A stretch of 64,000 nucleotides of DNA from Ectobacillus polymachus (GCF_048159605.1 NZ_JBLREB010000002.1:1-64000), one strand, 5' to 3'; shown: positions 55,693 through 64,000, numbered from the stretch's first letter. Notes: a model not told the origin generated them from the letters alone. Made by a program: numbers and translations.

Positions 55693-56412
55693 TTAAGCTA
55701 GTTCCAAAGCAACTTCCATCATATTTGTAAAAGCTAATTGTCTTTCTTCTGGTGTGGTTTGTTCATTTCTAATAATATGATCACTTACTGTTAAAATCGT
55801 AAGAGCATTAACTCCCGCGTAGGCTGCATTCATATAAAGACCGGCAGTCTCCATTTCTACGGATAAAATCCCCATTTTTCTCCATTTTTCTAAAGCGGTT
55901 TCATCCGCATTATAAAAAATATCGCTAGATAGGACATTTCCAACATGTACAGGCAGCTCTTTTTGATCAGCTGTTTTTTTCGCTTTTTCTAATAATGCAA
56001 AGGATGCAATATTGGAATATTGTCCAGGAAGATTGTATTGATTAACATAATTGGAATCCGTAGAAGCTCCCATAGCAAAAACGAGATCATATAAATTCAT
56101 GTCGTCCTGGAGAGCCCCGCAGGTACCAATGCGAATCAAATTTTTCACACCAAATACATGAATTAGCTCCCAAGAATAAAGACTCATGCTTGGTATGCCC
56201 ATACCTGTTCCCATAACAGATATTTTCTTTCCTTTATAAGTTCCTGTATACCCGAACATATTACGAACGGAATTGAACTGAACGGCGTCTTCTAAATAGG
56301 TTTCGGCAATAAACTTTGCTCTTAATGGATCCCCTGGCAAAAGGATTGTTTCCGCAATCTCTACTCCATTTGGTTTGATATGAGGTGTTTCCTTGTATTT
56401 AACTGTAGTCAT
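55693..56412 (-). CDS. deoD: Purine nucleoside phosphorylase DeoD
   Basis: Trimer-of-dimers (hexameric) PNP, 239 residues, that splits purine nucleosides with phosphate. GDPLRAKFIAE near residue 27, RIGTCGALQDD near 92, VEMETAGLYMNAA near 183 and TVSDHI near 207 are the family blocks. AGAAGGAG precedes the ATG. Two perfect cre sites in a duplicated upstream segment predict CcpA repression. It stands apart from the usual deo genes here. Confidence 0.95.
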   Translation of the reverse strand: MTTVKYKETPHIKPNGVEIAETILLPGDPLRAKFIAETYLEDAVQFNSVRNMFGYTGTYKGKKISVMGTGMGIPSMSLYSWELIHVFGVKNLIRIGTCGALQDDMNLYDLVFAMGASTDSNYVNQYNLPGQYSNIASFALLEKAKKTADQKELPVHVGNVLSSDIFYNADETALEKWRKMGILSVEMETAGLYMNAAYAGVNALTILTVSDHIIRNEQTTPEERQLAFTNMMEVALELA

Positions 56413-56467
56413 TTTTGTTTTCTCCTTCTCAAAGTATTTGCATAAATGCTGAAGATTATTTGTCTAT

Positions 56468-56481
56468 TGTTACCGTTTACA
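56468..56481 (-). promoter_or_regulatory. cre site 1 (CcpA) upstream of deoD
   Basis: Minus strand TGTAAACGGTAACA fits TGWAANCGNTNWCA at every defined position, about 55 bp before deoD. Confidence 0.8.
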
Positions 56482-56486
56482 TTTTT

Positions 56487-56502
56487 ATGTGATGGCTTTC
56501 AC
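56487..56502. promoter_or_regulatory. Fnr/Crp-type palindrome between cre 1 and cre 2
   Basis: TGTGATGGCTTTCACA is a perfect TGTGA-N6-TCACA, the consensus used by B. subtilis Fnr and by enterobacterial Crp. In the second copy of the repeat the right half is degraded (TGTGATGTCTTTCGCG). Confidence 0.5.
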
Positions 56503-56596
56503 AAATAAACATCGTTGAATGGTAGTTGTTTTCACCTTCTTAATAAAGTTTAATAGCGTATTTACAACATAAAAGATGAAGATTATATTTTTCTTT

Positions 56597-56610
56597 TGTT
56601 ACCGTTTACA
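56597..56610 (-). promoter_or_regulatory. cre site 2 (CcpA) upstream of deoD
   Basis: The same 14-mer as cre 1, TGTAAACGGTAACA on the minus strand, at about 185 bp from deoD. Confidence 0.75.
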
Positions 56611-56747
56611 TTTTGTTATGTGATGTCTTTCGCGAATATACATCGTTGTATAGTTGTATAATAACTTGTATATATCATTACAATGAAATAATATCACATC
56701 TTTCATTTGCTCACAACATATCTTTTTATGGAAATCCGTTCTTTTGT

Positions 56748-56790
56748 GACAAAAAAAAGGCGGTGTATTTCTGATGAAATACACCGCTTT
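56748..56790 (-). terminator. Terminator after the UTRA-GntR gene
   Basis: CGGTGTATTTC pairs with GAAATACACCG around TGAT; eight T follow on the minus strand. It isolates deoD from the gene upstream. Confidence 0.9.
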
Positions 56791-56837
56791 AAATTGATTT
56801 AAAAATATTTTCAAATGATAAGTGCCTACCTATTCGG

Positions 56838-57578
56838 TTATTTTATTCTATTGATCCTAATTTGACTACATTCTGTTGGTAGATAGTATTTATTATACAT
56901 CACAGGGTATTTGTCACTAATATATACACTTTCTAATATCAAATTACATTCCTCACCACAGAAAATCTGATATTTTAATGACGGAGTATTAACAGAATTG
57001 GAACGTTTGATTTCAATAGTAGAGGAATTAGCCAGTTCATATACTTTCTCCTCTAACATTTCTAAAAATTGCTTTTCATTCTGTAAATCAAGATTTAACT
57101 TGGAAACTTCTTCTATGGGCATCATGGTAAAGGCATAAGCTACTACCTTATCATTACTTTTATACCAGCGGTCCACAGCAACAACTGCAGTCATTTCGCG
57201 ATTTAATACTTGCATGGCATAGTCCGTTGTTAATTCCATTCGAAAATTAAGTTCGACATCATCGATTTTCCCCGTATAGCACTTATATAAGGGATTCCCT
57301 AATGTCTCTAAGCCATCGATACTTTCATTATGATGAAATTTTGTAATGAAATTTCCTTTTCCATGGATATTATTAACTAATCCATCTTCCTGCAAGAGTG
57401 CTAGTGCATGTCTCAATGTCATTCTGCTGACATCAAATATTTTGGCTAATTCAGGCTCTGATGGAAGCTGGCTATCAGGGGGAAACGTTCCATCCATAAT
57501 TAGTTTATACAATTGGTCATACACAATAACAAATAACGGTTTTTTTGAGTTATTGTGTTCATGAAGTTTAATGTTCAT
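56838..57578 (-). CDS. GntR-family regulator with UTRA domain (HutC subfamily)
   Basis: 246 residues: winged HTH (PPDSQLPSEPELAKIFDVSRMTLRHALALLQEDGLV) and a UTRA ligand-binding domain (MTAVVAVDRWYKSNDKVVAYAF ... PVMYNKYYLPTECSQI). Such regulators usually bind sugars, amino sugars or nucleoside-like effectors. It is codirectional with deoD but separated by a terminator. The effector and target are not known. The 424 bp up to the kinase gene hold no gene and should contain both divergent promoters. Confidence 0.88.
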   Translation of the reverse strand: MNIKLHEHNNSKKPLFVIVYDQLYKLIMDGTFPPDSQLPSEPELAKIFDVSRMTLRHALALLQEDGLVNNIHGKGNFITKFHHNESIDGLETLGNPLYKCYTGKIDDVELNFRMELTTDYAMQVLNREMTAVVAVDRWYKSNDKVVAYAFTMMPIEEVSKLNLDLQNEKQFLEMLEEKVYELANSSTIEIKRSNSVNTPSLKYQIFCGEECNLILESVYISDKYPVMYNKYYLPTECSQIRINRIK

Positions 57579-58002
57579 TTTCTTATCACCTACTGTTTTT
57601 CAAATTCATGATTCTTATTTCCTATTTCTTTTCATTTTAGTAAATTGTATCATTTGTTCATAGATAAGGAAGTATAAATTTTGGTGCTAAAAAACTGTTT
57701 AACTATCTCGTTCGAGGTCGCCTTAGTCCATACGTCCTGAGCAAAGGCTTGCGCTTTTTTTATATTGTAACGTACTTTCGTGAAAATAAAAATTTTGTGA
57801 AGTTCCAGAATACATCATTTACATTCAAAGGCTGGGTGAAAAAACATATGAATTTCCCCTTAAGCATATAAACTAATGTAAAATAAGAATGATAAGATTG
57901 TAAACCAAAAAGGATGAAGAATAGTCTGTTTCGTTCGAATTGAACTAGCATTCTTACAGCGACGAAAACACAGATTATACCAAGTGATTGGGGTTAGTAT
58001 GG

Positions 58003-60084
58003 ATGGTAAATGACCAAACGAGGTATTCTCGTCTTGCAAATATAACAAAATTGATTAATACGAGGCTAGAATTACGTGATGTGCTGGAGTATGTAACGAC
58101 CGCGATATCGGAAGAAATCGTTCAATGTAATGCAGTAGGTATTTTTTTACCACACGGGGATGGTACATTTAGAGGGTATGTTGGAAAACCGGAAATTATT
58201 AATGGCTCGACGCTTCATACACAGGTGATTGATCCGAAAATAGATGGATTGGCAAGAGAAGTAATTGAAACAAAAAGAACAATTTACATCCCTGACACTT
58301 CAAAGGATAATCGACCTGATCTTGTACCGATTCAAGCATTTCAAATTAAATCTATATTAGCTTTACCTATTTCATTTGAGCAAGAGTTATATGGCTTGGT
58401 TTTTTTGTTTGATTATGGAATTGCTATGAATTTAACAGAATCAGAAATTCAAAGTGTTGAGGCTTATGTAAATATGGCTGCAGTTGCGATTCGAAATGCA
58501 AATTATGTAACACAACAGGAAAAACTTATTTCAGAAAAGCAGCTGCTACTTGATGTTACTCGTGATCTTTCTATGTGTTCCTCGATGCAAGAATGTCTCC
58601 AAACCTGTTTTTTCTATTTAGGAAAGGTTTTGGACAACTATAATGTAGCAGTCCACTTACTAAATCCTATAGCAGATCAAAGTATTAAACACGCGAACTT
58701 AAATCAGGATAGGACAAATGAAGGCTGGATAGAGACATGTAATAAGATAAAAAATGCCCAATGTTATGATACGTTAATGCAAAATGTCATTCAAACAAAA
58801 GAAGCTATTTTCATCCCAAATGTATTCACAGATAAAAGACTGAACCATGATGTTTGCCTTACATATGCGATCAAGGGTTTATTTATGATACCGTTAGTTT
58901 CAATGGACGAGGTGTTAGGAGTCATTTTAGTCGTTAATATGGAAGGAAAAGATCTCATTTACACTAGATCGCAAATCCAGCTGGCACAATCTATCGTTGA
59001 AGCCACAACTTCTACGTTATCGGGCTTATTGTATATGAACCAACTGGAAACCATGATAGAAGAGCGGACAAAGGAACTAACCATTGCTAATGAGAAAAAT
59101 TTGAGTGTAATTGAAAGTATTACAGATGGATTCATTGCATTAAGTAAAGAATGGAGACTTACTTATTTAAATAAGAATCTATTTTTGTCTCATAAAAAAA
59201 CATCAAAAGACGTATTAGGCAAGAATATATGGGAAGCATTTCCGAGATTCGTTGATACGATCCTATATAAAGAATTTCATAAGGTTATGCTAGAACGGAT
59301 ACCTGTACATTTCGAATTTCACTTTGCCTACACCGATCGTTGGTATGAAATTGTTTCGTATCCCTATGACGAAGGCATTTGTGGTCTGATTAAGGACATA
59401 ACAGAAAAAAAGAAATATGAGAAGGAAATAAAAAGGTTATCGGGGTTAGAGCTAATTGGACAAATGGCTGCAGGAATTAGTCATGAAATAAGAAATCCGA
59501 TGACAACAGTACGGGGATTTCTGCAGTTATTAAACGAAGAGGTTGAATTTGTAGAGTACAAACATTACCTGAATGTAATGATTGAAGAACTTGATCGTGC
59601 TAATTCTATCATTACAGAATTCCTTTCCATGAGTAACACAAGGACATCAGATTTACAGAAATTAGATTTAAATGCAATCATACATGATATAGTCCCATTA
59701 ATTAAGGTGGATGCGTTTAACCAAAATAAAAAGATAAAAATAGATACGAATGATATCCCGGAGTTACTTTTAAATCGGAATGAGATTCGCCAATTATTAA
59801 TCAACCTCTACCGTAACGGCTTAGAAGCGATGAGCGAAGGAAAAGAATTAACTATAAGAACCTACAAAGAAGATGATTGTGTGATTCTTGCAGTACAAGA
59901 TGAAGGCGAAGGGATTAAGCCTGAAGTATTAGAAAAATTAGGCACGCCATTCTTCACTACTAAGGAAACCGGTACGGGCTTGGGATTAGGTGTAAGTTAT
60001 GCCATTGCTGCCCGTCATCATGCCAAAATTGAAATTCAAACAGGTCAAGAAGGAACTACTTTTTTTGTTAAATTTAATCTATAA
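58003..60084 (+). CDS. Cytoplasmic sensor histidine kinase, GAF-GAF-PAS
   Basis: 693 residues without membrane segments. GAF 1 (about 5-165), GAF 2 (about 185-345), a short coiled coil (MNQLETMIEERTKELT), PAS (about 365-475), HisKA with phospho-His in GISHEIRNPMTTVRGFLQLL (near 497), and HATPase with N-box LLINLYRNGLEAM, DEGEGI and TGLGLGVSYAIA. The C-terminal half resembles sporulation kinases of the KinA-E group. No response regulator lies beside it. ATG 58003 is chosen; upstream in-frame TTG at 57988 is possible. Confidence 0.88.
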   Translation: MVNDQTRYSRLANITKLINTRLELRDVLEYVTTAISEEIVQCNAVGIFLPHGDGTFRGYVGKPEIINGSTLHTQVIDPKIDGLAREVIETKRTIYIPDTSKDNRPDLVPIQAFQIKSILALPISFEQELYGLVFLFDYGIAMNLTESEIQSVEAYVNMAAVAIRNANYVTQQEKLISEKQLLLDVTRDLSMCSSMQECLQTCFFYLGKVLDNYNVAVHLLNPIADQSIKHANLNQDRTNEGWIETCNKIKNAQCYDTLMQNVIQTKEAIFIPNVFTDKRLNHDVCLTYAIKGLFMIPLVSMDEVLGVILVVNMEGKDLIYTRSQIQLAQSIVEATTSTLSGLLYMNQLETMIEERTKELTIANEKNLSVIESITDGFIALSKEWRLTYLNKNLFLSHKKTSKDVLGKNIWEAFPRFVDTILYKEFHKVMLERIPVHFEFHFAYTDRWYEIVSYPYDEGICGLIKDITEKKKYEKEIKRLSGLELIGQMAAGISHEIRNPMTTVRGFLQLLNEEVEFVEYKHYLNVMIEELDRANSIITEFLSMSNTRTSDLQKLDLNAIIHDIVPLIKVDAFNQNKKIKIDTNDIPELLLNRNEIRQLLINLYRNGLEAMSEGKELTIRTYKEDDCVILAVQDEGEGIKPEVLEKLGTPFFTTKETGTGLGLGVSYAIAARHHAKIEIQTGQEGTTFFVKFNL

Positions 60085-60095
60085 ATAATAAGGAA

Positions 60096-60123
60096 GAGGC
60101 CTGGTAAATACCAAGCCTTTTTC
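60096..60123 (+). terminator. Terminator after the histidine kinase
   Basis: AGGC.CTGG pairs with CCA.AGCCT around TAAATA, followed by TTTTT. Confidence 0.8.
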
Positions 60124-60127
60124 CAGC

Positions 60128-60928
60128 TTAGCTTCCTGTACTAGTAAATTTACTTAATCCGAATTTCCAGAAACGATAAGCAATAAAGCATAGTATTATC
60201 GCAACGAATGGTGTACACAAAGAAATCGATTTATATCCCTTATCAAAGAAGAAAGCAGCTGGGTAAAATGATGTAAAACTGTAAGGAATAATAAACGTTA
60301 AGATAAATGCTATTACTTTATTGTAGATTGTAATCGGATAACGCGAAAAATCACTTAAAGTGAATACTGCTGATACAACAGGAAGGCTATCGGTCATCCA
60401 AAAGGAAAACGTAATAAAAAACAGATTTAATGCTATAAAGATAAGGCCGCTTGATATAATCATTATGATAAGTATAAGTAATTTTCCCGCTGTAAGGGAA
60501 ATATCTAGATTGCTAATGGAATAAGAAAGAATAATTCCCCCTATTATAAGTTGCCCAATTCCATCCTCTTGCACACGCTCTGCTACGATTTGGAACAATG
60601 GGTTAATGGGACGGATAAGCAGACGGTCTAAATTTCCTGTTTGAATATACTGCCATCCAACCGTCCATAAATTATCAAAGAAAATGTGATGGATAGACCT
60701 TCCTGCAAAAGCAATTCCATAGATTAAGAGGATCTGATAAAAATTCCACCCCTTTAACGTTTCAATATGATCAAACACTACCTTTATAAAAAAGATAGAG
60801 GCAAACTGTTGAATGAATACAGAAGCAATTCCTATTAAAAAATCTACTTTATACTCCATCATAACTTTTAAGTGCTGCTTAAAATAGATACTGTATAAAA
60901 ATGAGTACCGTTTAAGAGTGTGCCACAA
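60128..60928 (-). CDS. ABC-2 transporter permease, second subunit (DUF990-like)
   Basis: 266 residues, six membrane segments, opening LWHTLKRYSFLYSIYFKQHLKVMMEYKVDFLIG. It matches the COG3694-type permease that always accompanies a COG4587 permease and a COG4586 ATPase. TTG 60928 is preferred: GGGGGG at the end of the preceding gene lies 8 bases before it. Downstream gene of a three-gene operon. Substrate unknown. Confidence 0.85.
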   Translation of the reverse strand: MWHTLKRYSFLYSIYFKQHLKVMMEYKVDFLIGIASVFIQQFASIFFIKVVFDHIETLKGWNFYQILLIYGIAFAGRSIHHIFFDNLWTVGWQYIQTGNLDRLLIRPINPLFQIVAERVQEDGIGQLIIGGIILSYSISNLDISLTAGKLLILIIMIISSGLIFIALNLFFITFSFWMTDSLPVVSAVFTLSDFSRYPITIYNKVIAFILTFIIPYSFTSFYPAAFFFDKGYKSISLCTPFVAIILCFIAYRFWKFGLSKFTSTGS

Positions 60929-60933
60929 TTCAT

Positions 60934-61722
60934 TCACCCCCCAAATATTGTGATCTTCCGAATTGCGAAAGCCCATATGAATCGGACAAGAATTGCAATG
61001 AAAATGAACCATACGAATTGAGTCGCAATTGCCATATAAGCCTGTGTTCCGGATATAGAGCCTGTATAAATAGAAACAGGAATATAGACCATAGATTGAA
61101 AGGGTAAAAACATACTAATTTCTTGAAACCATTGCGGATAAAGCGATAATGGGACAAGTGCACCGGAACAGAACTGAATAATGGAATCTCGCAGAAGACG
61201 AAGTCCCCATACATTTACAGTCCAAAAGGCTAATATACCAATAATAAGATCTAGTTGCGTTCCAATTAAAATACCCAACACTACACTTATCATAAATAAT
61301 GCAAACGACTCTAATGATTGTGGCAGCGTATTCCCTACAAACCAAGTGGCAAACAGTAACATAGGAATCGTTGTCCGAATAGAATTAGAAATTTTTTGCC
61401 CTATATCCATAGCTACAAGTTTATCTAACAAATGGTATGGCTTCATAAGCTCCATTGCTATGTCACCTTGTTTAATCATTCTCGCTAAATTGTTCCCTAC
61501 TCCTGATACATATTGTTCCAATAACATAGCAACGACCATATAAGTTAACATATTAGATAGTGAAAGTGTTCCAACCGTCTCTTTATTTTCGTAAACGGCA
61601 GTCCAAAAGTAATACACTGTGCATAATTTAACAATAATTGCAAATGTACCTGCCCAATACCACGCAGCATAGGAAGTCTCTAGTTTTATTTGTACTTTAA
61701 GCATTTCCCAATATTTTCTCAA
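60934..61722 (-). CDS. ABC-2 transporter permease, first subunit
   Basis: 262 residues, six membrane segments (for example SYAAWYWAGTFAIIVKLCTVYYFW and GILIGTQLDLIIGILAFWTV). It matches the COG4587 permease family. A TTG at 61722 is preceded by GGAGGTGAT; upstream codons back to ATG 61740 overlap the ATPase gene and are also possible. Its last codons supply the ribosome-binding site of the next gene. Confidence 0.85.
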   Translation of the reverse strand: MRKYWEMLKVQIKLETSYAAWYWAGTFAIIVKLCTVYYFWTAVYENKETVGTLSLSNMLTYMVVAMLLEQYVSGVGNNLARMIKQGDIAMELMKPYHLLDKLVAMDIGQKISNSIRTTIPMLLFATWFVGNTLPQSLESFALFMISVVLGILIGTQLDLIIGILAFWTVNVWGLRLLRDSIIQFCSGALVPLSLYPQWFQEISMFLPFQSMVYIPVSIYTGSISGTQAYMAIATQFVWFIFIAILVRFIWAFAIRKITIFGG

Positions 61723-62725
61723 GAGACTCATCACCTCCATGCTGATAAAGGTCTTTAATAATCGTCTCCAATTTAGGATTTGAAATAGTTAGGTCTGATA
61801 TCTTATTGTATTTTGCGAGTTCGGAAAGCACAAATTCAGATGAGACTGTCTTTGTATGAAAACTTAGCTCTACGCGAGAGGAATTTTCTTCTTGGCTCTT
61901 GTGTACTACGATATCGTTCTCTAATGATGGAGGAAGCTCAAATGTTGTTCGCTCTTCTAACTCTAAAGATAGGATGCGGTTATATGAAAAACGGTCTTTC
62001 AGCTCCTGTAAGTCCCCATCATAGATGATGGAACCTTTATCAATAATGATAATACGCTGGCAAATCTCCTCTATATCCTGCATATCATGTGTAGTTAATA
62101 CAACGGTTACATCCAATTGCTTATTCATTTCTTTAATAAAATCACGAATTTTTGCCTTTACATCAATATCTAGACCGATTGTAGGCTCATCTAGGAACAC
62201 GACAGAAGGTTGATGAAGAAAAGCAGCAGCTAACTCACAGCGCATTTTTTGGCCAAGTGAAAGCTGACGAACAGGTAATGGCATTAAATCTCCAAGATCC
62301 AATACATTTTCAAACAAATGCAGCATTTCTTGATATTTTGTCTCTGGTATCTCGTAGACATGTTTTAATAGTGCAAACGACTCTCGCACTGGTATATCCC
62401 AAGCAAGTTGTGTACGTTGTCCAAAAACAGCTCCAATATTTTTGGCATTTTCCTGTCGATTTTTGTATGGAATAATTCCATTTACTTTGATTTCGCCACT
62501 ATCTGGAGTTAGGATTCCACACAGCATCTTAATAGTGGTTGATTTTCCAGCACCATTGAATCCGATATATCCCACCATTTCTCCTTTTTCAACAGAGAAA
62601 GAGATCGGTTTTACCGCCTGTTTATCATAATATCTCCGTTTTATTAAAGCTTTTATTGCACCTATTAAACCTGGCTCTCTTTCTAAAATCTTATAACTCT
62701 TGGTAACATTCTTAACCTCAATCAT
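61697..62725 (-). CDS. ABC transporter ATP-binding protein (COG4586 type)
   Basis: 342 residues. Walker A is GFNGAGKSTTIKML (Phe in place of the usual Pro), the signature is LSLGQKMRCELAAA, Walker B is VVFLDEPTIGLD, followed by the H-loop LTTHD. The family's extra C-terminal domain is present. AGGAGGAGAA precedes the ATG. It is the first gene of a three-gene export operon; a cre-like site lies upstream. Confidence 0.92.
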   Translation of the reverse strand: MIEVKNVTKSYKILEREPGLIGAIKALIKRRYYDKQAVKPISFSVEKGEMVGYIGFNGAGKSTTIKMLCGILTPDSGEIKVNGIIPYKNRQENAKNIGAVFGQRTQLAWDIPVRESFALLKHVYEIPETKYQEMLHLFENVLDLGDLMPLPVRQLSLGQKMRCELAAAFLHQPSVVFLDEPTIGLDIDVKAKIRDFIKEMNKQLDVTVVLTTHDMQDIEEICQRIIIIDKGSIIYDGDLQELKDRFSYNRILSLELEERTTFELPPSLENDIVVHKSQEENSSRVELSFHTKTVSSEFVLSELAKYNKISDLTISNPKLETIIKDLYQHGGDESLEKILGNA

Positions 62726-62770
62726 TTACAATTCTCCTCCTTTCTCTTTACAAATATTATCCACTTTGTT

Positions 62771-62786
62771 GCGAAAGCGTTTGCAT
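62771..62786 (-). promoter_or_regulatory. cre-like site upstream of the ABC operon
   Basis: Minus strand TGCAAACGCTTTCGCA matches the cre consensus at 12 of 14 scored positions and is itself nearly palindromic, 50 bp before the ABC start codon. CcpA control is plausible but another LacI-family regulator would fit as well. Confidence 0.45.
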
Positions 62787-62867
62787 AACCCTAACTAGTA
62801 TGATTTTACAGGAGCAATTCCTTATTATCAATAGGATTCCTATTTCTGTCATAATAATGGCAATATC

Positions 62868-62930
62868 AAAAAGGAGGTGGGCTGTCTAAAAACTAAAAGT
62901 AATACGCTCCATCTCCTTTTTGTATTTTTT
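62868..62930 (+). terminator. Hairpin with T-tract in the ABC-adhesin gap
   Basis: AAAAAGGAGgTGG pairs with CCAtCTCCTTTTT around about 28 bases, followed by GTATTTTTT. The arm also reads GGAGGTGGGCTGTCTAAAAA, which resembles the end of some IS elements (GGGCTGTCT), but no transposase is present. The remaining gap (62726-63158) holds no gene. Confidence 0.5.
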
Positions 62931-63158
62931 ATTGAGGTAACTGCAAAAAATAAAGCTAGAATCCAGAAATATAAGATCAGTATGCTATTTAGTTTTATCA
63001 ATATTGTCAAAAATGTGAATAAACAAATAATATAATATCAATAAATTGTGACAATTTCATTTAGGATATTACTAAATTGTTAAATAAGTGTAAAGTAAAT
63101 GTATAGAATGTGAGTATTTAGTGTAAACGAAGCTAATTTTTTTAAGGGGGTGTAGCAA

Positions 63159-64000
63159 ATACACTTAACTTTAAAAAAAACGATACAAATTTTAATTATG
63201 GTAGTGCTTGTAATTATCCTTGTTTTCACGCCTTTTATGGTATCAATTACTCATGATGGGAATGGAAACCTTGTTCCAACTGTTAAATATCAACGAGCTT
63301 TGGCACTCGCTAATGTTGGAATTTTAGGAAATCAAACGTTGAATGGTTCCTATGATCCCAGTACCGGAAATCTTTCTTTGAAGATTTCTGGAGGAACACT
63401 ACTAAGTTTAGGTGCACTTGACTCACAAAGTTTCATATATCAATTGCCAGAAGAATTGAAATTTATTTTGGACGATCCTCGTTTTAAACAAAATGCACGG
63501 ATTGATTTTGAAGAGAGTTGGCTTTTAGGTTCAACTAGCGACACCATTGATGGCAGTTCATTGACACTAAATTCTGCTGATGGAACGGTAACCGGTGTAC
63601 GAAATTCAGTGCTAGATCTTTCCCTTCTCGCAACAGTTACTGTTACGCTGATGATTAAGTTAAGCGCATTAGACGTTGCTAAATTACCACCAAGCCCTGA
63701 CGGCATACTAGAATTTTATGGACTAGCCTCAAAGGAGGCACTTATTGATTTAAGTGTATTAGTAAGTGAAGGTTCTAAATATGACATGAGAACGGATGTA
63801 TTACCACCACCTCCAACAGTAAATTCTGTAAGTGATGTTGATACAGTAGTAACAGGAACAGGGGAGGCAGGAGCAACCGTACATATCGTAACTCCGAGTG
63901 GCAACTATGAAGGGCTAGTAAATGAAAAAGGGTCATACAGTATTGCAATTCCAGTACAAGATGCTGGCACAGTAATTACAGCTACACAGACTGTAGCAGG
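63159..64000 (+). CDS. Secreted surface protein with bacterial Ig-like domain, N-terminal part
   Basis: At least 280 residues, continuing beyond the window. An N-terminal signal anchor (HLTLKKTIQILI then a VVLVIILVF core), a domain of about 190 residues without recognised family, then PPPPTVNSVSDVDTVVTGTGEAGATV...GSYSIAIP, the pattern of Big_6-type Ig repeats used as stalks in wall-anchored adhesins. Start: AAGGGGGTG (63144-63152) points to ATA 63159; no ATG, GTG or TTG exists between the preceding stop (63153) and ATG 63198, which would remove the charged part of the signal. A sortase motif, if any, would be outside. Confidence 0.72.
   Translation, partial: MHLTLKKTIQILIMVVLVIILVFTPFMVSITHDGNGNLVPTVKYQRALALANVGILGNQTLNGSYDPSTGNLSLKISGGTLLSLGALDSQSFIYQLPEELKFILDDPRFKQNARIDFEESWLLGSTSDTIDGSSLTLNSADGTVTGVRNSVLDLSLLATVTVTLMIKLSALDVAKLPPSPDGILEFYGLASKEALIDLSVLVSEGSKYDMRTDVLPPPPTVNSVSDVDTVVTGTGEAGATVHIVTPSGNYEGLVNEKGSYSIAIPVQDAGTVITATQTVA

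Larger units (their letters stand above)
56462..56660 (-). repeat. Duplicated 50-bp control segment upstream of deoD
   Basis: Two imperfect copies, at about 56466-56516 and 56595-56647, share TTGTTACCGTTTACATTTT, ATGTGATG.CTTTC.C and AA.ATACATCGTTG. Each contains a cre; they are 129 bp apart. Confidence 0.85.

Noticed and set aside
60930..61012. Longer N-terminus for the second ABC permease
   Set aside because: It would overlap the first permease by about 80 bases in another frame; the TTG at 60928 has a proper site and matches family length.
62868..62930. Insertion-sequence end (GGGCTGTCT) before the surface-protein gene
   Set aside because: Only one short match, no partner end and no transposase; a plain terminator hairpin explains it.

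Overview
The window is the replication-origin region of a low-GC, spore-forming Gram-positive bacterium of the Bacillaceae type. The gene order rpmH-dnaA-dnaN-rlbA-recF-gyrB-gyrA-16S rRNA on one arm, and rpmH-rnpA-spoIIIJ-mnmE-mnmG-rsmG-noc-soj-spo0J-yyaC ... rpsF-ssb-rpsR-yybS-gdpP-rplI-dnaB-purA-tRNAs-walRKHIJ-htrA-rlmH on the other, is the classic Bacillus origin layout. noc, yyaC and spoIIIJ point to a sporulating member. I did not fix the species. remB (yaaB) is absent between recF and gyrB, and jag is absent after spoIIIJ.

Region by region: 1-9361 is leftward: the 5' end of a 16S rRNA gene, then gyrA, gyrB, recF, the S4 gene, dnaN and dnaA read from the minus strand. oriC is bipartite: about nine DnaA boxes lie upstream of dnaA (9508-9805), and a TAG-repeat (DnaA-trio) plus DnaA boxes lie between dnaA and dnaN (7896-7983). 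9911-37950 is rightward core: ribosome and tRNA modification, chromosome segregation (three perfect or near-perfect parS sites at 15740, 18351 and inside walK at 32122), the S6-SSB-S18 operon, c-di-AMP phosphodiesterase, replicative helicase, PurR-type purA, four tRNAs and the WalRK cell-wall operon. Two satellite DnaA-box groups sit before mnmE and rlmH.

After rlmH the window becomes accessory. 38318-40081 is a graveyard of gene fragments: MarR C-terminus, frameshifted YjeM-like transporter N-terminus, pdxS with an internal in-frame deletion, and the C-terminal tail of a second tyrosine decarboxylase. Next is an intact tyrosine-decarboxylation locus (tyrP-like transporter, tyrosine decarboxylase, NhaC-type antiporter), convergent with tyrS. 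tyrS is preceded by two T-box leaders in series, a diverged tandem duplication of about 400 bp with a relic tyrS start between them. An IclR regulator lies upstream.

48343-64000 holds scattered accessory genes: a truncated SDR, a membrane-anchored Asp-box protein, a 59-residue chimeric remnant, a fatty-acid-hydroxylase-like gene with a GntR regulator, a Crp/Fnr-type regulator, DUF4386, an MFS exporter, deoD under two duplicated cre sites, a UTRA-GntR regulator, an orphan GAF-PAS histidine kinase, an ABC-2 exporter operon, and the start of a surface protein with Ig-like domain(s) that runs off the end. Two of these accessory genes have an AUA codon exactly where their ribosome-binding site points.

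The most unusual items are the Ala/Ala quinolone-pocket residues in GyrA, the serial T-boxes, the decayed second decarboxylase locus, the paired AUA starts and the duplicated cre segment before deoD.
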